Of a stretch of DNA of 64,000 bases, positions 17,344-26,538 are shown in pieces; the stretch's first letter is position 1, and each line of letters opens with the position of its first letter. The position numbers and the translations under genes are program-made. A model generated the notes under the pieces. It worked only from the letters and a program-made list of their open reading frames with translations. It was not told where the DNA came from and searched no databases. The DNA is taken from positions 744,001 through 808,000 of the forward strand of contig CAJIZH010000003.1 of assembly GCA_905181875.1 (NCBI GenBank), written 5' to 3'. The DNA comes from Flavobacteriales bacterium UBA6770 (GTDB lineage: Bacteria > Bacteroidota > Bacteroidia > Flavobacteriales_G > Salibacteraceae).

Positions 17344-20055
17344 TTAACTAAAAATTTCATCCATCAACATAGCCACTCTTGCAATATGTCTTTTGCTAGA
17401 GCCCGTTGCAGGTGCAGCAGAACTTTTTCTACTTATCAAATCTAAATCGCCTTTTGGGAAACGTCTTAAAATATGAGACCATGCGCCCATATTTTCTGGC
17501 TCTTCTTGCAACCAATATTTCTGCTTCACATTTTTATAACCAGCAATCACCTCATCCATTTGTTCATAAGGCACTGGATATAATTGCTCCATTCTTACAA
17601 ATGCGATGTTATCGTTTCCGCGCTTTTCACGTTCTTCGATTACATCATAATAAACCTTACCGGTGCAGAACATAATTTTCTCCACTTTCGATTTATCTTT
17701 CACCAAAGGATCATCAATTACTTCTTGAAATCCACCTGTTGTAAAATCTTCAATGGAAGAAACGCATTTAGGATACCTCAACAAACTCTTGGGAGTAAAA
17801 ACAACTAATGGTTTACGAATTGGGCGATGTAATTGTCTTCTTAATAAATGGAAATAATTTGCAGGTGTAGTGGCATTTGCCACTTGGAAATTATCCTCTG
17901 CATTTGCTTGCAACCAACGTTCCATTCGAGCCGAAGAATGCTCAGCACCTTGACCCTCATAACCGTGTGGTAATAAAATAACCAGACCATTCATTACTTT
18001 CCACTTGTCTTCTGCAGCAGATAAAAACTGATCAATAATTATTTGAGCACCGTTAAAGAAGTCTCCAAATTGAGCTTCCCAAATCGGTAACGTATTAGGC
18101 ATTGCCATAGCATAACCGTATTCAAAACCAAGTACAGCATATTCAGATAAAGAACTGTTGTAAATGCTAAAATCTGCGCCTTCATTTTCAGTCGATTTTA
18201 AAGGAATGTATTCTTGCTCAGAATCTTCTACTTTCAGGACCGCATGACGATGAGAGAAAGTTCCTCGTTCAACATCTTGACCACTAATTCTTACATTAAA
18301 GCCTTCGTCCAATAAGGTGGCATAAGCCATAAGCTCACCCATCGCCCAGTCTAACTTAGTTCCTTCTTCCAACATTTTCCTACGGTCACCCATAAGTCGC
18401 TGTACTTTTTTGAAGAAATTCAGATCCGAAGGCAATTCGGTTATTTTTTCACCAATAGCCTTAAACTTTAACTCGGTAACCGCAGTTATGGGAGACTTTC
18501 TAAAATCTTCTCTCGTTGATTCTCTAATGTTTTCCCAATTCTTTTCTAAGAAACTTGTAATTACAGCTAATTTTTTCTTTTTTGATCTCGTAAGATCGAT
18601 TTCAAGCATAACCTTGAACTCAGCTTCCAAATTCTTTTGAGCATCTTCTCCAAGTACCCCTTCAGCCATTAAACTTTCCAAATAAATGTCTCTTGGATTA
18701 GGGTGTGTGGCAATCGCTTTGTAAAGCAGTGGCTGCGTGAAACGTGGTTCATCGCCTTCATTGTGTCCATACTTGCGATAGCACAATAAATCGATAAAAA
18801 TATCTTTTTTGAACTTCTGGCGATATTCTGTTGCCAATTTAATGGTGTGCACTACCGCTTCAACATCATCTCCATTCACATGGAAAACCGGAGACAACGT
18901 AACTTTTGCAATGTCAGTACAGTAGGTACTCGTTCTGGCATCAATATAGTTTGTAGTAAATCCTATTTGATTATTTACTACAATATGAACCGTTCCTCCA
19001 GTTCTATATCCATCAAGACCTGCCATTTGAGCTAATTCGTACACAACTCCTTGACCCGCAATGGAGGCATCGCCATGTATGATAACTGGACAAATCTTTG
19101 ACTCTTCAATCAAATAATCATCAATTTTTGCCCGAGCAATTCCAGCAACAACTGGCGCAACCGCTTCTAAATGAGAAGGGTTTGGCGAGAGCGTCATGAG
19201 CACTTTTTTACCTCTATCAGTGTCAATATCACAGGAGTACCCTAGATGGTACTTTACGTCACCATCAAACAAATTGTCTTCGTATTCTTTACCATCAAAT
19301 TCGGTGAAAATATCGGCATACGATTTATTGAAAATATTGGTCAACACATTAAGTCTTCCACGATGCGCCATTCCAATAATAAATTCTTCTATTCCTATTT
19401 CAGCACCATGCTCAACCAAAGCATTTAGCGCTGGAATTAACGACTCTCCACCTTCTAGAGAAAATCGCTTTTGACCGACAAATTTTTTGTGCAAAAAAGT
19501 CTCAAAACCCACAGCTTCATTAAGTTTTGTGAGGATTTCCATCTTTTCATCATTCGAAAAATTCGGTGTGTTTTTGTTTGGTTCAATTTTTTCTTTGATC
19601 CAATTTACAACCTTCGGATTACGAATGTACATATACTCCACCCCTATGGAAGCGCAATAAGTCGCCATTAAATGATCGACTATAACACTCAGCTTAGAAG
19701 GTGGTAATCCTAATTCGGTAGCTGCATCAAAAACAGTATCTGCGTCTGTTGGACCAAAGCCATAATGCTCAATCTCTAAAGTTGGCTTATACTGCCTTCT
19801 AGTTCTTACTGGATTCGTTTTAGTGAACAAATGTCCCCTTGAACGGTAATCATTTATAATCTGTAGTACTTTGAATTCTTTTTGAACATTCTCTGGAATT
19901 CCACCATCTGAGTCGAAAGTAGTTTTCGAAAACTCAAATCCTTCAAAAAATTTTTTCCAACCAAAATCAACTGATTCTGGATCGTTTCGGTATTGATTGT
20001 ATAGGTCTTCTAAGGCGTTTACATCGCCATTACCTACGTAAGAATATTTATCCAT
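17344..20055 (-). CDS. sucA: 2-oxoglutarate dehydrogenase E1 component
   Basis: 903 residues, normal length. N-terminal segment YVGNGDVNALEDLYNQY and the linker FGFGPTDADTVFD-like region, then the thiamine-diphosphate core with GMAHRGRLNVL, HGDASIAGQGVVYE and NNQIGFTT, and the transketolase-like C-terminal half with WEAQFGDF and LLPHGYEGQGAEHSS. It decarboxylates 2-oxoglutarate and succinylates the E2 lipoyl arm. Promoter and a possible operator lie upstream at 20080-20107. Operon sucA-sucB. Confidence 0.97.
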   Translation of the reverse strand: MDKYSYVGNGDVNALEDLYNQYRNDPESVDFGWKKFFEGFEFSKTTFDSDGGIPENVQKEFKVLQIINDYRSRGHLFTKTNPVRTRRQYKPTLEIEHYGFGPTDADTVFDAATELGLPPSKLSVIVDHLMATYCASIGVEYMYIRNPKVVNWIKEKIEPNKNTPNFSNDEKMEILTKLNEAVGFETFLHKKFVGQKRFSLEGGESLIPALNALVEHGAEIGIEEFIIGMAHRGRLNVLTNIFNKSYADIFTEFDGKEYEDNLFDGDVKYHLGYSCDIDTDRGKKVLMTLSPNPSHLEAVAPVVAGIARAKIDDYLIEESKICPVIIHGDASIAGQGVVYELAQMAGLDGYRTGGTVHIVVNNQIGFTTNYIDARTSTYCTDIAKVTLSPVFHVNGDDVEAVVHTIKLATEYRQKFKKDIFIDLLCYRKYGHNEGDEPRFTQPLLYKAIATHPNPRDIYLESLMAEGVLGEDAQKNLEAEFKVMLEIDLTRSKKKKLAVITSFLEKNWENIRESTREDFRKSPITAVTELKFKAIGEKITELPSDLNFFKKVQRLMGDRRKMLEEGTKLDWAMGELMAYATLLDEGFNVRISGQDVERGTFSHRHAVLKVEDSEQEYIPLKSTENEGADFSIYNSSLSEYAVLGFEYGYAMAMPNTLPIWEAQFGDFFNGAQIIIDQFLSAAEDKWKVMNGLVILLPHGYEGQGAEHSSARMERWLQANAEDNFQVANATTPANYFHLLRRQLHRPIRKPLVVFTPKSLLRYPKCVSSIEDFTTGGFQEVIDDPLVKDKSKVEKIMFCTGKVYYDVIEEREKRGNDNIAFVRMEQLYPVPYEQMDEVIAGYKNVKQKYWLQEEPENMGAWSHILRRFPKGDLDLISRKSSAAPATGSSKRHIARVAMLMDEIFS

Positions 20056-20079
20056 GAAACCCCATAAGATTTAGGGAAA

Positions 20080-20107
20080 CAAACTTAATACATTCTGAAC
20101 ATCAGAA
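20080..20107 (-). promoter_or_regulatory. sucA -7 box with adjacent inverted repeat
   Basis: Minus-strand TAAGTTTG (20087-20080) fits TAnnTTTG, 24 nt before the sucA ATG. Just upstream is a perfect dyad, TTCTGA-3 nt-TCAGAA (20093-20107), placed between the expected -33 and -7 elements, where a repressor would block RNA polymerase. No binding protein is known from the sequence. Confidence 0.4.
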
Positions 20108-20182
20108 CATTGACAGACTCTGTATAATGTGCTAAAAAATGGTGTTTTATTTTACATATTTGTCAGATAAAACTTCCTCAAT

Positions 20183-20944
20183 TTGACGCCACTTTCAGTC
20201 GTAATTATCACATTTAACGAAGAAAAAAATCTTAAGAGATGCTTGCTGTCCGTGCAAGACTTGGCGGATGAGCTAATTATTGTCGACTCCTTCTCAACCG
20301 ATAAAACGAAAGAAATTGCTCTACAATTCAATTGCAAATTCATAGAAAGAGCATGGAATGGATACAGCGACCAAAAAAATTATGCCAATAGTTTAGCGCA
20401 AAATGAATACATATTGTCACTAGATTCTGATGAGGAAATTGGCGAAACGTTATTTAAATCAATTCAGACAATAAAAGTCGCGGGAATAAACGGTAGCTAT
20501 TCTCTTAATCGGCTGACAAATTATTGTGGCCATTGGATTCGATATGGCGGTTGGTATCCCGATTCTAAGGTTCGGATTTTCCCGAAAAAAGAAACTATTT
20601 GGGAAGGAGGCTATGTGCACGAAACATTAAAGCTGCCTAGCAGAATTAATAAAGAAACCCTCGAGGGCGATTTATTACACTATTCTTACTATTCTTACGC
20701 TGATCACAAGAAAAGAGCCAATAAGTACTCAAAACTTAGTGCTGAGCATTTATATGCTGAAGGGAAAAGAGTATCGCCAATCAAACCCTACTTAAGTGGA
20801 ATTGCAAAATTCTTAAGTATGTACTTGTTTAACCTAGGGATTTTAGATGGGAAAATGGGACTAATTATTGCCTGGGTCTCGGCCTCCGCTAGTGTAAATA
20901 AATACCTATATCTACTCGAACTACAGTTAAAAACTAAGCTATGA
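20183..20944 (+). CDS. Glycosyltransferase family 2 (WaaE/KdtX-like)
   Basis: 253 residues. GT-A fold: LSVVIITFNEEKNLKRCLLS, ELIIVDSFSTDKT, and the metal-binding DSDEE, followed by RIFPKKETIWEGGYVHE, characteristic of the WaaE-like LPS core glucosyltransferase group. It probably adds a sugar to lipid A core or another surface glycan. The start is TTG 20183, because a stop lies just upstream and no ATG is near the conserved LSVVIIT. It overlaps the next glycosyltransferase by 4 bp (ATGA). Confidence 0.88.
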   Translation: MTPLSVVIITFNEEKNLKRCLLSVQDLADELIIVDSFSTDKTKEIALQFNCKFIERAWNGYSDQKNYANSLAQNEYILSLDSDEEIGETLFKSIQTIKVAGINGSYSLNRLTNYCGHWIRYGGWYPDSKVRIFPKKETIWEGGYVHETLKLPSRINKETLEGDLLHYSYYSYADHKKRANKYSKLSAEHLYAEGKRVSPIKPYLSGIAKFLSMYLFNLGILDGKMGLIIAWVSASASVNKYLYLLELQLKTKL

Positions 20945-21991
20945 GCCGGATATTAGTGGACGCATACAAGATCAAAAATCTTAATTCTGGATTGGGCCAA
21001 TTTTCATTTCAATTCATTACAAACCTTTTTAAACATTCCTCTCCCGATCTTGACATTAGTTGCCTTGCTCCTTCTGATAAATCAATTTTATTCGAGAATA
21101 AATTATCCTTCGTAAAGGCCAACTTGATGAATAGACATTTTAGAAACTCGACCAAATACGATCTCTGGCACAGTTTGCATCAGTTTCCTGCTCATCTTCC
21201 AAATTCTAATTCCAAACAAATTCTGACCATTCATGATCTGAATTTTCTAGTTGAGAAAGAGGGAAATAAAAGAGCTCGATATTTAAAGCTTCTGCAAAAA
21301 AGAGTTGATAACGCTCATGTTATTACCACTATTTCTAAATTCTCTAAAATCGAAATCGAAAAAAATATTAACCTGAAAGGGTAAAAACATAAAAGTGATT
21401 TACAACGGTGTAGAAATTCAGAATAATCTACCAGAAGTCACTCCAAATGCTCTTAAAAAAGAGGCTTTTTTATTCTCAATTGGAATATTTAATAAAAAGA
21501 AAAACTTCCACTCCCTATTGCATATGATGCGGAACTTGCACAATTATAAACTTGTAATTGCAGGAAATAATGCAACAAGTTATGGAAACGAGATAAAACT
21601 ACTCATTAACGAATTTTCCTTGCAAGAAAAGGTGATTTTAGTTGGTACGATAACTGAAAATGAAAAATCTTGGTATTACAAAAATTGCAAAGCACTGTTA
21701 TTCCCTTCTACTGCTGAAGGTTTTGGAATACCGCCAATTGAAGCTATGATGTATGGAAAACCTGTGTTCATGAGCAAACTCACAAGCCTTCCTGAAATTG
21801 GTGGTAACGTTGCCTTTTATTTCGAGAATTTTGAGTCTGATAGTATGGCTAAGCAAATCGAATTGGGCTTAACGATCGCTGAAATTGACCCTAATTTTAG
21901 TTCAAAAAGTATTTCCTATGCGGCAAAATTTAGCTGGGATACGTGTATTCAAAAATATCTGGAAGTTTATAGAGAAACCATCAATATTTAA
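20941..21991 (+). pseudogene. Glycosyltransferase family 1, interrupted by one-base frameshift
   Basis: Two frames together make one GT-B enzyme of about 349 residues. Frame 1 (20941-21384) holds the N-terminal acceptor half (ILVDAYKIKNLNSGLGQFSF, ILTIHDLNF, TTISKFSKIEIEKN) and ends in LKG-stop. Frame 2 continues without loss as GKNIKVIYNGVE, then the donor half (FSIGIFNKKKNFHSLL, LFPSTAEGFGIPPIEAM). One extra base in AAAGGGTAAA (GGG at 21379-21381) explains it: removing one G restores a standard SKFSK...VIYNGV junction. It could be a real mutation, a sequence error or less likely a recoding site. Donor and acceptor sugars are unknown. The 3' end overlaps the convergent O-antigen-ligase gene by 4 bp. 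Confidence 0.85.
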
Positions 21992-23565
21992 GCTTCTTCT
22001 TGTAATTCAGAAGACTTAGGTTGGCAACAAAATAAGGCGTAAAAACCAGCAAAAAATGTTGCTCCTACCTGTGTGTCTAATGTGTCTTCTGAAATAAAGG
22101 ACAGCAAAATAATTACCAAAAAGGCCAATTTAACGGGTTCTCTAATTGAGTATTTAAACGCAAAGACAAAACAAACAATCAGTGAAAAAAGGCCCATGAC
22201 ACCCAATGCAACGGCCGTTGTTATAAATTGGTTATGTGGCTTCAACTGGCTTTCTTTTGAAAGTATGGAGTTACTTTTAGCATATTGCTCACTCATCATT
22301 GCTCTAACGTCTCCCGTCCCATTTCCAAAAATTGGTGCTATTTTAAATGCTTGCCAACCCACCTTCCAAAATTCTATTCGCTGCGCAACAGAATGCCCTT
22401 CATAACTACCTGCTTGATATTGGTAATTGTTTAGCTCCCAAATAGTTTGATATATTCTTTTTTCAATAGAAGAATGATTTACAAATCGAACATTTGCCTC
22501 CCCGCTTTCAATAGCAAGTATATCCTCAGCAGTTAGAGTTTGCATTCCTACTGAATCTTTTCTTGCTCCTTTCGAGGTTAAATACCGATATAATGTTGCA
22601 CGAAGGGACTCTCCTGTATTTCCAACTCCATCAAAATCCAATTTACTTCGCTTATTCCACTCTGCTCGAGTTTCGGGATCAGAAATATATATCCAAACCT
22701 GATTTCCATTCTCTTGCATCAAGTTGTCTAGCTGATGTAAATACTGATTTCCATTAACTGTATTCACCTCAAGGTCATATCTGAAGTGTTCTTTAAAATC
22801 AATAAATGGCCGTGCGATTTGATAACAGTAAAACGAAGAACTAATTAAGAATACAGCTCCAAATAATGCCACAATTAATTTGATTTTAGAAGTCACTATA
22901 GATTCACTTTGAGCAAACCCAAAGGCAAAAGATAAAGCAAGAGGCAAAATTACTAGGCCCGTCAGCATTTGCATCTGGATTAGGTAAAAAGCTAAATACA
23001 GCACAAGAATGCTGGAAAATATTTTGACCCACTTTTTTTCATTGCTAAGCAACACTGCAGACAGCAACCATAATATAGCCAAATCAATCATTAACGATAG
23101 GCGAATGTGAGAAATAAAAAGAGAGGAGCTTCTAGCATCATAACCAATATCCATTCGATGCTGAAAATGGTGCGCAATTCCAAAGCCTGATGATAATATA
23201 ACTGCTAAAACAAAAACAGATAACAGGCCTTTCATCTCCAATTTTGAAAATCGTTTTTCAGAGACTACAAATAACGGAATGAGCAGAAAGGGTAGTTTTA
23301 TTCGAAGTTCATCAGCCCCCAAATCGAAATATAGTGTGTGTGTCATCCCAATGATATGAAGCAGGTAAAAAAACCAAATCAGCCATACTGCTGGATTGGT
23401 TTTAATACGTTCCCACTTAGCCTTAAAATTTCTCGAAACAAGCCAATTAGCCGCCAATAAAAATTGAGAAACGCTAATCACAAACTCAGACATAGCCAAC
23501 CCAAAAAGGAATCCAGCCAAGCCAAGTAAATAAACGTTTCTATGAGTTAAAAAGCGTGCGAACAT
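21988..23565 (-). CDS. O-antigen ligase-like membrane protein
   Basis: 525 residues with about ten to twelve membrane helices and a large periplasmic loop (about residues 255-410), the layout of the Wzy_C/O-antigen ligase family. The loop end has the family hallmark IFGNGTGDVRAMM, followed by KPHNQFITTAVALG, which contains the conserved His. Such proteins join O-antigen or other glycans to lipid A core or proteins. The adjacent glycosyltransferases support a polysaccharide role; ligase versus polymerase cannot be decided here. Confidence 0.85.
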   Translation of the reverse strand: MFARFLTHRNVYLLGLAGFLFGLAMSEFVISVSQFLLAANWLVSRNFKAKWERIKTNPAVWLIWFFYLLHIIGMTHTLYFDLGADELRIKLPFLLIPLFVVSEKRFSKLEMKGLLSVFVLAVILSSGFGIAHHFQHRMDIGYDARSSSLFISHIRLSLMIDLAILWLLSAVLLSNEKKWVKIFSSILVLYLAFYLIQMQMLTGLVILPLALSFAFGFAQSESIVTSKIKLIVALFGAVFLISSSFYCYQIARPFIDFKEHFRYDLEVNTVNGNQYLHQLDNLMQENGNQVWIYISDPETRAEWNKRSKLDFDGVGNTGESLRATLYRYLTSKGARKDSVGMQTLTAEDILAIESGEANVRFVNHSSIEKRIYQTIWELNNYQYQAGSYEGHSVAQRIEFWKVGWQAFKIAPIFGNGTGDVRAMMSEQYAKSNSILSKESQLKPHNQFITTAVALGVMGLFSLIVCFVFAFKYSIREPVKLAFLVIILLSFISEDTLDTQVGATFFAGFYALFCCQPKSSELQEEA

Positions 23566-23617
23566 CTGCGTAATATACCAAACACAAATGAAGGTTAATT
23601 ATTAGTACTTGAGGAAA

Positions 23618-25280
23618 CTATTTTTTAGAAGCAGCAAGAATCCTTTTGTATCTCTGTTTTTGATTGAGCACAGAAATAGATTCCTTAACTCTTGGATCAT
23701 TTTTCAAACTGTGCTCGATTCTTCCCGTTTGATAAAAATATCTAGAAATAATTTCATTCTCTAAAATTTGAGAAATCTCTTTTTTATGCAATAACAAGTC
23801 TTTGTCCTTATTACTTTTAATTTTCTCAACTAGCTTTTCATACTCTTCGCTAATTCTATCATAATACTTATCGCCCTCTGAAGCCTTTTTTAATCGTTCT
23901 AAAGCTTGTTCAGTTCTGGTCGTATAATCGAAATCCTTACCTTCCAAAAAAGCAATAAAATCATTGTACTGGTTTTCATCCATCACAAATTCTTTAGCTG
24001 AATCTATTGTTTCATTATTTCTTTTAAAATCTGATGCATAGTCGAAAATATGGTTTTTACTCAGCAAGGACGCAGTCAAATCAGCCGCTTGTGGCAATTC
24101 AACCGCAACATCTGGCAATACTCCTTTTCCATCCTTAACTGGTCTTCCAGCGGTGGTAAAAAACTGCTTTCTTAATGAGTCTGCCACTGCAGTTGCCTTT
24201 CCATCTGTTTTATTCGAGTAATCTAATTTCTGAATACATCTCCCACTTGGAATGTAGTATTTAGCAACGGTTACCTTAAACTGAGAATTATATGTAAGTG
24301 GTTTCACTTGCTGCACCAAACCTTTACCAAATGTTCTTTCTCCAATTACCACTGCTCTATCCAAATCTTGCAAAGCACCACTAACAATTTCAGATGCAGA
24401 AGCAGAGCCTTCGTCTACTAAAACAACAAGTGGAATTTCTGTATCAATAGGCGCATTGAGCGCTTTGTAACTTTGTTGCCACTCTTTCATTTTCCCTTTG
24501 GTATAGACTACCTCAGTACCCCTAGGAATAAAGATATTAACGATATTCACCGCCTCATTTAACAACCCACCGCCATTACCACGAAGATCAAATACCAAAC
24601 TAGTAATTTTATTTTTTTCCTTTAATTCTTTAAACGCTTTAATTACTTCTTTACTAGCTGTTTCAGTAAAACTGGTCAATTTTATGTAGCCAACTCCTTT
24701 TTCAAGTTCTCCATAGTAAGGAACATCTTTGATTTTTATATTCTCTCGTGTCAATGTTTTTTCCATTTTCTCACCGTAGCGGTCAATTACTAAATTGACA
24801 TCAGTTTTGGCTTGACCTTTAAGCAATTTGGAAATCTCACCTGTGTTTTTTCCTTTCACATCGTGTCCATCGATGGACAGTATTAAATCGCCTGCAAGCA
24901 ATCCTGCCTTAAAAGCGGGAAACCCTTCATAAGGCTCGGCAACCACCACATAGTCACCTTTTCTTCGTATTAATGAGCCAATACCACCATATTGACCGGT
25001 AGTCATAAAACGATAATCTTCAATATCTGATTCTGGAATATAGACTGTATAGGGATCTAGTGACTTCTAACATAGCATCAATACCCGTCTTCATCAACTC
25101 GCCTGGATTCGTTTCGTCTACATAGTAAATATTGAGTTGCTTATATAAATTGACAAAAATGTCGAGGTTTTTAGATATTTCGAAATAATTGTCTCTTTCT
25201 GAGTTGTAGGCAACCATTCCAAATGATCCCGTAATTAACAATAACCCTACAAGTACTCTTTTCCTTTTTGTACAAATCAT
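23618..25280 (-). pseudogene. S41 family C-terminal processing protease, one-base frameshift
   Basis: Two frames make one protease of about 553 residues. The upstream frame, from ATG 25280, gives a signal anchor (RVLVGLLLITGSFGMVAY) and YYVDETNPGELMKTGIDAMLE, then drifts into VTRSLYSLYSRIRY-stop (25020). The downstream frame reads SLDPYTVYIPESDIEDYRF and MTTGQYGGIGSLI, then PDZ (GDLILSIDGHDV) and the catalytic core DEGSASASEIVSGAL with ERTFGKGLVQ (Ser/Lys dyad). One extra base near 25064 (GAA-G-TCA CTA on the minus strand) accounts for the break. An intact paralogue lies at 35525-37129, so loss may be tolerated; sequence error remains possible. It follows rnpA by 2 nt. Confidence 0.85.
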
Positions 25281-25282
25281 AA

Positions 25283-25666
25283 TCAACTATTTTTTTCTTC
25301 GAGCTTTCGTAAAAGTAAAGTTAATGCACTATGAATCTCGTTAAAATCTCTTATCCTAGTTTCTTTATAAACTAATGCCAAATAATATTGATAAGTGGTT
25401 ATTTCAAGCGGGGAATCTTCTTTCAAATACAGTCGAAAAGCTTCTTTTATTTGTCGTCTAATTAAATTACGATCTACCGCTTTCTTAAAGTTTCGTTTTG
25501 GTACCGAAACCAAAATTTGGGGGTATGCAATTTCATTTTCTTCGATCTTTTCTTTAAGAAATACCACCGTCAAAACTGGCGAATGAACGCGATTACCTTT
25601 CTTGAAAAGAATATCGATTTTCTTTTTAGACTTTAGTTTGTACTCTTTTCCGAAACGCTGACCCAT
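25283..25666 (-). CDS. rnpA: Ribonuclease P protein component
   Basis: 127 residues from ATG 25666 (MGQRFGKEYKLKSKKKIDIL). The RNP motif KRNFKKAVDRNLIRRQIKEAFR region (about 64-85) is diagnostic; FKKGNRVHSPVLTVVF is the preceding strand. The protein helps RNase P RNA bind and cleave pre-tRNA 5' leaders. The longer frame beginning with GTG 25696 is rejected, because that codon lies inside the terminator hairpin at 25678-25702. rpmH is not adjacent; instead the S41 protease gene follows, an order seen in other Flavobacteriia. Confidence 0.93.
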   Translation of the reverse strand: MGQRFGKEYKLKSKKKIDILFKKGNRVHSPVLTVVFLKEKIEENEIAYPQILVSVPKRNFKKAVDRNLIRRQIKEAFRLYLKEDSPLEITTYQYYLALVYKETRIRDFNEIHSALTLLLRKLEEKNS

Positions 25667-25677
25667 TCTAAAACAAA

Positions 25678-25702
25678 AAAAGGGTGAAAACTTCACCCTT
25701 TT
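25678..25702 (-). terminator. Intrinsic terminator between hemD and rnpA
   Basis: Perfect 11-bp stem AAAAGGGTGAA / TTCACCCTTTT with a 3-nt loop. On the minus strand it is followed by T6-G-T3, so it ends hemD transcripts. Its end is only 11 nt from the rnpA ATG, leaving little space for a separate rnpA promoter. Confidence 0.85.
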
Positions 25703-25725
25703 ACTAACTATTAATATTATTCGCT

Positions 25726-26481
25726 TTATTTCTTGTTCATTTGTTTCACATAGGCTTCGATTGCCATTGTCATACTCGGTGAACTTGGAGTAGGAGCAGG
25801 CACATCTACCTTTAAACCCATCTCTTCAGCCGCCAACTTGGTAGTTGATCCAAAACAAGCAATTCTTGTTTCGTTTTGCTTAAAATCAGGATAATTCTGA
25901 AAGAGTGATTTAATACCCGATGGACTAAAGAATACCAAAATATCATAGGAAACTCCCGCCAAATCACTCAAGTCACTGCAAACTGTTCTATAAAAAACAC
26001 CTCTTTCATAAGAAATCTTTGCCTTTTCTAGGCTTATAGGAATATCTGGCTTCAACAGGTCTGATGTTGGCAACAAAAAATTATCCTCTGAATGCTTATT
26101 TAGCAACGGTAATAAATCAGTCAATTTTTGTTTTCCGTGAAATATTTTTCGCTTTCTGAAAACAACATATTTCTGAAGGTAATACGCAGTTGATTCCGAA
26201 GTACAGAAATACTTCATAGAATCAGGAATGGTAATACGCATTTCCTCAGCCATTCGGAAGTAATGGTCAACCGCGTTACGGCTTGTAAAGATTACGCCTG
26301 CAAAATCCAGCAGATTAATTTTCTGTTTTCTAAACTCTAGTACAGGAACACCTTCCACGTGAATGAATGATCGAAAATCTACTTTCAGCTTTAGCTTTTC
26401 CGCTAAATCGAAATAAGGTGACTTGTCGTTCTCGGGTTTAGGTTGTGAAACCAGAATGGTTTTTACTTTCAAATCCTTCAA
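25726..26481 (-). CDS. hemD: Uroporphyrinogen-III synthase
   Basis: 251 residues. Two-lobed HemD fold: KTILVSQPKPEND at the N-terminus, AGVIFTSRNAVDHYF in the first lobe, LLPTSDLLKPDIP, YDILVFFSPSGIKSLFQ in the second lobe and CFGSTTKLAAEEMGL near the end. It closes hydroxymethylbilane to uroporphyrinogen III for heme synthesis. The sequence is divergent, as HemD usually is, but both lobes are present. DUF4271 lies 57 bp upstream, a known Flavobacteriia pairing. Confidence 0.87.
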   Translation of the reverse strand: MKDLKVKTILVSQPKPENDKSPYFDLAEKLKLKVDFRSFIHVEGVPVLEFRKQKINLLDFAGVIFTSRNAVDHYFRMAEEMRITIPDSMKYFCTSESTAYYLQKYVVFRKRKIFHGKQKLTDLLPLLNKHSEDNFLLPTSDLLKPDIPISLEKAKISYERGVFYRTVCSDLSDLAGVSYDILVFFSPSGIKSLFQNYPDFKQNETRIACFGSTTKLAAEEMGLKVDVPAPTPSSPSMTMAIEAYVKQMNKK

Positions 26482-26538
26482 TTTATAGCCTCTTTAATTC
26501 AAAGAATGAAGCCTATTTCAACTTCTTAACTTTCTAAT

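Noticed and set aside
20183-23565. Polysaccharide region as a horizontally acquired island
   Set aside because: No mobile genes, direct repeats, tRNA or obvious base-composition change at its borders; only three genes are present.
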